DNA of 64,000 nt from Flavobacteriales bacterium (GTDB lineage Bacteria; Bacteroidota; Bacteroidia; Flavobacteriales_E; Vicingaceae): contig NVUQ01000003.1 of NCBI GenBank assembly GCA_002401955.1, positions 49,991 through 113,990 of the forward strand, written 5' to 3'. Both the position numbers and the translations under genes were made by a program. The notes under the pieces were generated by a model. It worked only from the letters and a program-made list of their open reading frames with translations. It made no database searches and was not told where the DNA came from. Positions 59,205 through 64,000 of the stretch are shown here, one piece after another; within the stretch, counting starts at the first letter, position 1, and every line of letters begins with the position of its first letter.

Positions 59205-62132
59205 TTACTCCTTAATAAACTTACTATTTGCTAAACCTTTATCGGTTTTTACTTGTAAGAAGTAAAGTCCTTTGGGTAAGTTGTTTATAGCTACCACCCG
59301 TGTATTTTGTGTTTCTTCTTTTACGATTTTTCCATTTAAGTCAATGATACGGATGCTTTCAATTTGTGCAGCTACATCAATGGTTAAATGTGTAGTTGCT
59401 GGGTTGGGATAAATGGATAGTTTATTACTAGATTTATTTTCAGAAAGCCCAACACTGGCTATCGTAACACAAGCGGAAGTATCAACGCAAGAACTGTTGG
59501 TTGTTACTTCAACTGCATAGTTACCATTGGCTATTGCCGTATATGTTTGTGAGGTTGCCCCAATAATAAGTGCATAAGCGTTATTGCAATCCAACCATTG
59601 GTAAGTAGCTCCTGTTTGATTTACAGTAATAACATTTCCGTTAGTACTGGTAGTTGTATCTATTACACTAAATACATTAACCGTAGTAACAATTATACTA
59701 TCACATCCTGCATTTACTGTCTGTAAATTACTATTGTAAATCACCTGTGATGTAATATTATTTTGAGTTGTGCCATCAGAAAAAGTATAACTACCTCCTG
59801 AACAAACAGATACAGACTCACTTTGGTTATAAATAGGATCAATATTAACAGTAGTTTCAATAATACTATCACACCCTGCATTTACTGTTTGTAAATTACT
59901 GGTATAGATTACCTGTGTTGTAATATTATTTTGAGTTGTACCATCAGGAAAAGTATAACTACCTCCTGAACAAACAGATACAGACTCACTTTGGTTATAA
60001 ATAGGATTAATATTAACAGTAGTTTCAATAATACTATCACACCCTGCATTTACTGTTTGTAAATTACTAGTATAAATTACCTGTGATGTAATGTTATTTT
60101 GAGTGGTGCCATCAGGAAATGTATAACTACCTCCTGAACAAACACTTAGAACTTCTGTTTGATTGTATGATGGTAAAACTGTTATAGTTTCCGTTTGTGT
60201 CATTGTGAAGTCACAAATAACATTATTTGAATTACAACTAGAAGCAGTACTAGGCATCCAGTCAGTTGATGAATTCATATTTAATAAAACTCCATCAATA
60301 CTAAATGATGAATAATCTGTTAATGAAATAGTATTATTTTCATTAAAATTAAATAACCCAACTAAATTATTCTCACTACCAGAAAGACAGTTATTCATGT
60401 TAGATTGAATACTAGACTGATTTAGTGCAGTATCCCATATACTTAAATCATCTACCTCACCAGATAGAAAAAATGTAGTGGAATATCCTCCAACAAGAAA
60501 ATTACTAGATGAAGCTAAGGAAAAATCCGAAGTTGTTCCATAGGTGACAGAATTTTCTAATGTTGCATCAATATAGATGCTCCATACACCTGTAGTAATA
60601 TTAGCAGATCCTGTTATATAATGCCACTGTCCGTCATTTACATCAGTAGAAGAAATACCAGAAGTTCTACCATTAGAAGAACCCGCTAGGCCTCCTCTTC
60701 CAGAAAAACCTGCTTTTCCATTAGCATCAAAGTACAAGTAATAGCCAGCGGAAGAGCCGTTGTATTTAGAAGCAAAAATTTCAGTAGTTCCAGCTGAGCT
60801 AGTTTTTAACCAGCACGAAACAGTAACTTGAGTTGATATATTTCTTCCTTGATAGGTAAGACTAAGAAGGTCATTAATACCATCAAAACGAAGAGCATTA
60901 TTTATAGTTCCATTATATATTTCTCCCAAAACACTGTAGGTGGTCGAAGTTGCTATAGTTCCAGTATTAAAGTTAAGTGCACTCCCTGTACCAGTGATGG
61001 GACCATCAATACGATTTCCTGCAGCATCTATTAATGAATAATTAATCCCAGTTTCTGAATTGCCAGTACTGATTACTACTGAATCTCCTAGGCATATAGA
61101 TGTTGCTCCAGAAAGAGTTTGATCGCTAATTGAAGTTAAACTAACTAGAGCTGTTTGTGTCATTTGTAATGAACTGGCACAAACAGAAGTTAAATTATTA
61201 GTCCAACCTGCTGGAAGCATGTTTATTAATGATCCGTTAAAAGAAGTTATTGATAGATCAGTTACCGTAGATCCTATTCCTTCATTAAAATCAAAAAGGC
61301 CTCTTATTCCAGCTTCAGACCCTGTTAAACAAGTTGTCATATATGTTTGTATCTCTAGTTGTGTTAATTCTTTATCCCAAATACTTACATCATCTATTTC
61401 TCCCATAAGATAAAAATTAGAATATGCACCTACATAGAAATTAGCACTCGAAGCCATTGTGTAATCATTTGTAAACAAATTGCTGCCAAAATTGGTAGAA
61501 TTTTCTAATGTCGCATCTATATAGATACTCCATACACCTGTAGTAATATTAGCAGATCCTGTTATATAATGCCATTGACCATCGTTTACAGAAGTTGTTG
61601 AAAGTCCAGAACCCCTAGCACCAGTTGAGCCAGTTTGTCCGCCTCTACCAGAGAAACCAGCCTTTCCATTAACATCAAAGAATAAATAATATCCTTTTGA
61701 TACACCATCATATTTTGATAAGAATATTTCTGTAGTACCAGTAGATGATGTTTTTAACCAACAAGAAATTGTAACCAATCCAGAGATATTTCTACTATGC
61801 GCGGTTAAGTTCACATAATCATTAACCCCATCAAAACTTAAAGCAGTTGTACCTTTTTCAGCAAGCACATTATATGTTTCAACGGAATTAATTGCCCCAG
61901 TAAAAAATGCTAAATCGTTACCTGTTCCCGCAATTGGTCCATCAATTATTGTGTTACTACTGTTTCTTAATGTATAAAGAACACCTAATTGAGAACCTGT
62001 TGTAGTAATTGTAGAATTACTACCAGAACATACCAATGTAGGGCTAGCAGTTACAGGTAAATCGGTTATTTGAGCTTTAGTACTAAAGCCAAATGCCGTA
62101 ATAGTTAAAAGACTTAGTAAAATTTTCTTCAT
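59205..62132 (-). CDS. Large secreted protein with two LamG/concanavalin-like domains, three 56-aa repeats and T9SS sorting tail
   Basis: MKKILLSLLTITAFGFSTKAQ at 62132 (ORF track starts at 62174); duplicated VTISCWLKTSS-GTTEIF-SKY...NDGQWHYITGSANITTGVWSIYIDATLENS; KLSIYPNPATTHLTIDV...FIKE tail. Confidence 0.9.
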   Translation of the reverse strand: MKKILLSLLTITAFGFSTKAQITDLPVTASPTLVCSGSNSTITTTGSQLGVLYTLRNSSNTIIDGPIAGTGNDLAFFTGAINSVETYNVLAEKGTTALSFDGVNDYVNLTAHSRNISGLVTISCWLKTSSTGTTEIFLSKYDGVSKGYYLFFDVNGKAGFSGRGGQTGSTGARGSGLSTTSVNDGQWHYITGSANITTGVWSIYIDATLENSTNFGSNLFTNDYTMASSANFYVGAYSNFYLMGEIDDVSIWDKELTQLEIQTYMTTCLTGSEAGIRGLFDFNEGIGSTVTDLSITSFNGSLINMLPAGWTNNLTSVCASSLQMTQTALVSLTSISDQTLSGATSICLGDSVVISTGNSETGINYSLIDAAGNRIDGPITGTGSALNFNTGTIATSTTYSVLGEIYNGTINNALRFDGINDLLSLTYQGRNISTQVTVSCWLKTSSAGTTEIFASKYNGSSAGYYLYFDANGKAGFSGRGGLAGSSNGRTSGISSTDVNDGQWHYITGSANITTGVWSIYIDATLENSVTYGTTSDFSLASSSNFLVGGYSTTFFLSGEVDDLSIWDTALNQSSIQSNMNNCLSGSENNLVGLFNFNENNTISLTDYSSFSIDGVLLNMNSSTDWMPSTASSCNSNNVICDFTMTQTETITVLPSYNQTEVLSVCSGGSYTFPDGTTQNNITSQVIYTSNLQTVNAGCDSIIETTVNINPIYNQSESVSVCSGGSYTFPDGTTQNNITTQVIYTSNLQTVNAGCDSIIETTVNIDPIYNQSESVSVCSGGSYTFSDGTTQNNITSQVIYNSNLQTVNAGCDSIIVTTVNVFSVIDTTTSTNGNVITVNQTGATYQWLDCNNAYALIIGATSQTYTAIANGNYAVEVTTNSSCVDTSACVTIASVGLSENKSSNKLSIYPNPATTHLTIDVAAQIESIRIIDLNGKIVKEETQNTRVVAINNLPKGLYFLQVKTDKGLANSKFIKE

Positions 62133-62300
62133 GGTTTTTGTTTGAAAGTGAACTGCAATACTACCTCCAAGCAATGGTATTTACAGCATCCGTTTTACGA
62201 GGAGCAATTTGGCTTTGTGGAGTGAAGAAATGATGAGTGTTGAATTTTGAATGAGACAAATAAAATTCAATATTAGAATATTGATTTATTGAGTAGTATT

Positions 62301-62415
62301 ATACCGATTTGTAATCAAAATGCCCGATAATTTCATTACTCTCATTCTCTGGCTTTGATTATCTATCGGCATTATACAAAAACCATTGTTGGGTGTTGTG
62401 AAATTAAATTGGTAT
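62301..62415 (+). repeat. Dispersed repeat A, copy 3 (115 bp)
   Basis: ataccgatttgtaatcaaaatgcccgataatttcattactctcattctctggctttgattatctatcggcattatacaaaaaccattgttgggtgttgtgaaattaaattggtat. Confidence 0.9.
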
Positions 62416-62527
62416 TAGATATTAGCTTATTAATTTTTTGTTTCTTTTAGAAAACTAAAAAACAACAAAAATGTTTTCTAGGATAAACATTAATTAGTAT
62501 ATTTGTTTTATTCAGAAAACAAATTAT

Positions 62528-63721
62528 ATGGAAAAATTAATTAAAAGACATTTAAATTTAATTAAAAATACTTCCTTATCTTTTCAACGCTATCTTATTA
62601 ATGACTTGCCTTGGGAAGAACAATTAGTAGGGATTAAAGGGTCCAGAGGCGTAGGTAAAACAACCCTATTACTACAATACATTAAAAAGAACTACAACAC
62701 ATCAGATAAAGCTTTATATATTTCTTTAGATGATTTATACTTTTTTGAAAATAAGCTAATCGATTTTGTTGAATATTTTGTTGCTAAAGGTGGTGAACAT
62801 TTATTTATTGATGAAGTTCATAAATATAAAAATTGGTCGATAGAATTAAAAAACATTTATGACATATACCCTAATTTAAGGGTTGTATTTACAGGTTCAT
62901 CGCTATTAGAAATCTTAAATTCTAGAAGCGACTTAAGTAGAAGAGCTTTAGTTTATAATATGCAAGGGCTGTCTTTTAGAGAATATTTAAATCTGAATAC
63001 AAATTCTGATTTTAAACCTATAAAATTAAATGATTTATTAAATAATCATATTGATTATGCAATGCAAATTAGCAAAGAAATAAAGCCTCTAAAGCACTTT
63101 GATAACTATTTAAAAACGGGATATTTTCCGTTTTATAATCAAAATGAAATTTTATACTACAAAAGATTACAAGAAATAATTAATATGATTATTGAAATAG
63201 AACTACCTCTTCTTAGACAAACAGATTTATCAATAGTTAGTAAAATAAAACAATTAATATATGTTATAAGTCAATCCGTTCCTTTTAAACCCAACATTAC
63301 TTCTTTAGCTAATAAAATACAGATTACACGTAAAACATTATTAGAGTATTTTAACTATTTAGATGATGCTAATGTATTTAATAGTATTTACAAAAGCAGC
63401 TACGGAATAAGCATATTACAGAAGCCAGAAAAATTATTTTTAGAAAACCCTAATTACTTGTACGCTATTAAAAATGATGCTCCTAATATTGGCAGCGTAA
63501 GAGAAACTTTTTTTTTAAACCAATTAGCTGAGCAGCATAGAATTACTTATCCCGACAAAGGAGATTTTTTAGTTAATGAAACCTATTTATTTGAAATTGG
63601 AGGAAAAAACAAAACAAATAAGCAAATAGAAAATATAGAAAATGCTTTTATTGCTGCCGATGATATAGAATTTGGTTATCAAAATAAAATACCCCTATGG
63701 TTGTTTGGTTTTTTGTATTAA
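62528..63721 (+). CDS. AAA ATPase, AAA_14/DUF4143-type
   Basis: VGIKGSRGVGKTTLLLQYIKKNY, HLFIDEVHKYKNWSIELKNIYDIYPNLRVVFTGSSLLEI, FLNQLAEQHRITYPDKGDFLV. Confidence 0.92.
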   Translation: MEKLIKRHLNLIKNTSLSFQRYLINDLPWEEQLVGIKGSRGVGKTTLLLQYIKKNYNTSDKALYISLDDLYFFENKLIDFVEYFVAKGGEHLFIDEVHKYKNWSIELKNIYDIYPNLRVVFTGSSLLEILNSRSDLSRRALVYNMQGLSFREYLNLNTNSDFKPIKLNDLLNNHIDYAMQISKEIKPLKHFDNYLKTGYFPFYNQNEILYYKRLQEIINMIIEIELPLLRQTDLSIVSKIKQLIYVISQSVPFKPNITSLANKIQITRKTLLEYFNYLDDANVFNSIYKSSYGISILQKPEKLFLENPNYLYAIKNDAPNIGSVRETFFLNQLAEQHRITYPDKGDFLVNETYLFEIGGKNKTNKQIENIENAFIAADDIEFGYQNKIPLWLFGFLY

Positions 63722-63838
63722 CTCGAAAAATTCGAGCGTTAATTTTTAAAAGGTATATTAACCATATTACACTTCTACAAACTGAATAATATAAGCTGTA
63801 CTTCTACCACCACCAATTGATTTAAAAATTCCTATTTC

Positions 63839-63942
63839 ATACCGATTTGTAATCAAAATGCCCTATAATTTCGTTACTCTCATTCTCTGGCTTTGATTAT
63901 CTATCGGCATTATACAAAAACCTTTGTTGGGTGTTTTGAAAA
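63839..63942 (+). repeat. Dispersed repeat A, copy 4 (3' end replaced by repeat B)
   Basis: ataccgatttgtaatcaaaatgccctataatttcgttactctcattctctggctttgattatctatcggcattatacaaaaacctttgttgggtgttttgaaa. Confidence 0.85.
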
Positions 63943-64000
63943 TAAAAGAATTTCTTGAAACGATCATCCCCGAAGCAGAGCTTTCGAGGTATTTCGATCG
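63940..64000. repeat. Dispersed hairpin repeat B, copy 2 (continues past the window)
   Basis: Identical over 61 nt to 5059-5119. Confidence 0.85.

Overview
AT-rich Bacteroidota (Flavobacteriales-like) chromosomal window. The GldM/Por-type (T9SS) C-terminal sorting tails, TTG/ATG start usage and family content support this. The left part (1-18 kb) is mostly housekeeping: M28 peptidase, HU, RNase Z, STAS protein, PhoH, SAM hydrolase, aminotransferase, two-component pair, PIF1-like helicase, DnaK. The centre (about 18.4-44.5 kb) is a large aryl-polyene/flexirubin-type type II PKS/FAS gene cluster. It holds a tyrosine ammonia-lyase, KR, three apparently intact KSs plus two degenerate KS-like proteins, two ACPs, two hotdog dehydratases, a thioesterase, an acyltransferase, LolA, GT2-DUF2062, a C45-type NTN hydrolase, a PaaK-like ligase, halogenase-like and CrtI-like oxidoreductases, and a 1274-aa MMPL-PlsC-methyltransferase fusion. 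The cluster is interrupted by a roughly 12-unit, 106-119 bp tandem repeat (30.9-32.25 kb) and by two unrelated genes bracketed by short direct repeats (35.2-37.9 kb). The right part has panB, rluA-family, hppD/hmgA, queD and a compact five-gene operon (52.9-58.9 kb). That operon's enzyme set fits gamma-glutamylation-dependent catabolism of an amino alcohol such as ethanolamine. It is followed by a LamG/T9SS repeat protein and a DUF4143-type ATPase. A 115-bp dispersed element with imperfect terminal inverted repeats occurs at least four times plus a fragment, often next to a second hairpin repeat. No tRNA, rRNA, CRISPR array or transposase was recognised. All calls come from reading the sequence and ORF translations; no database searches were run.
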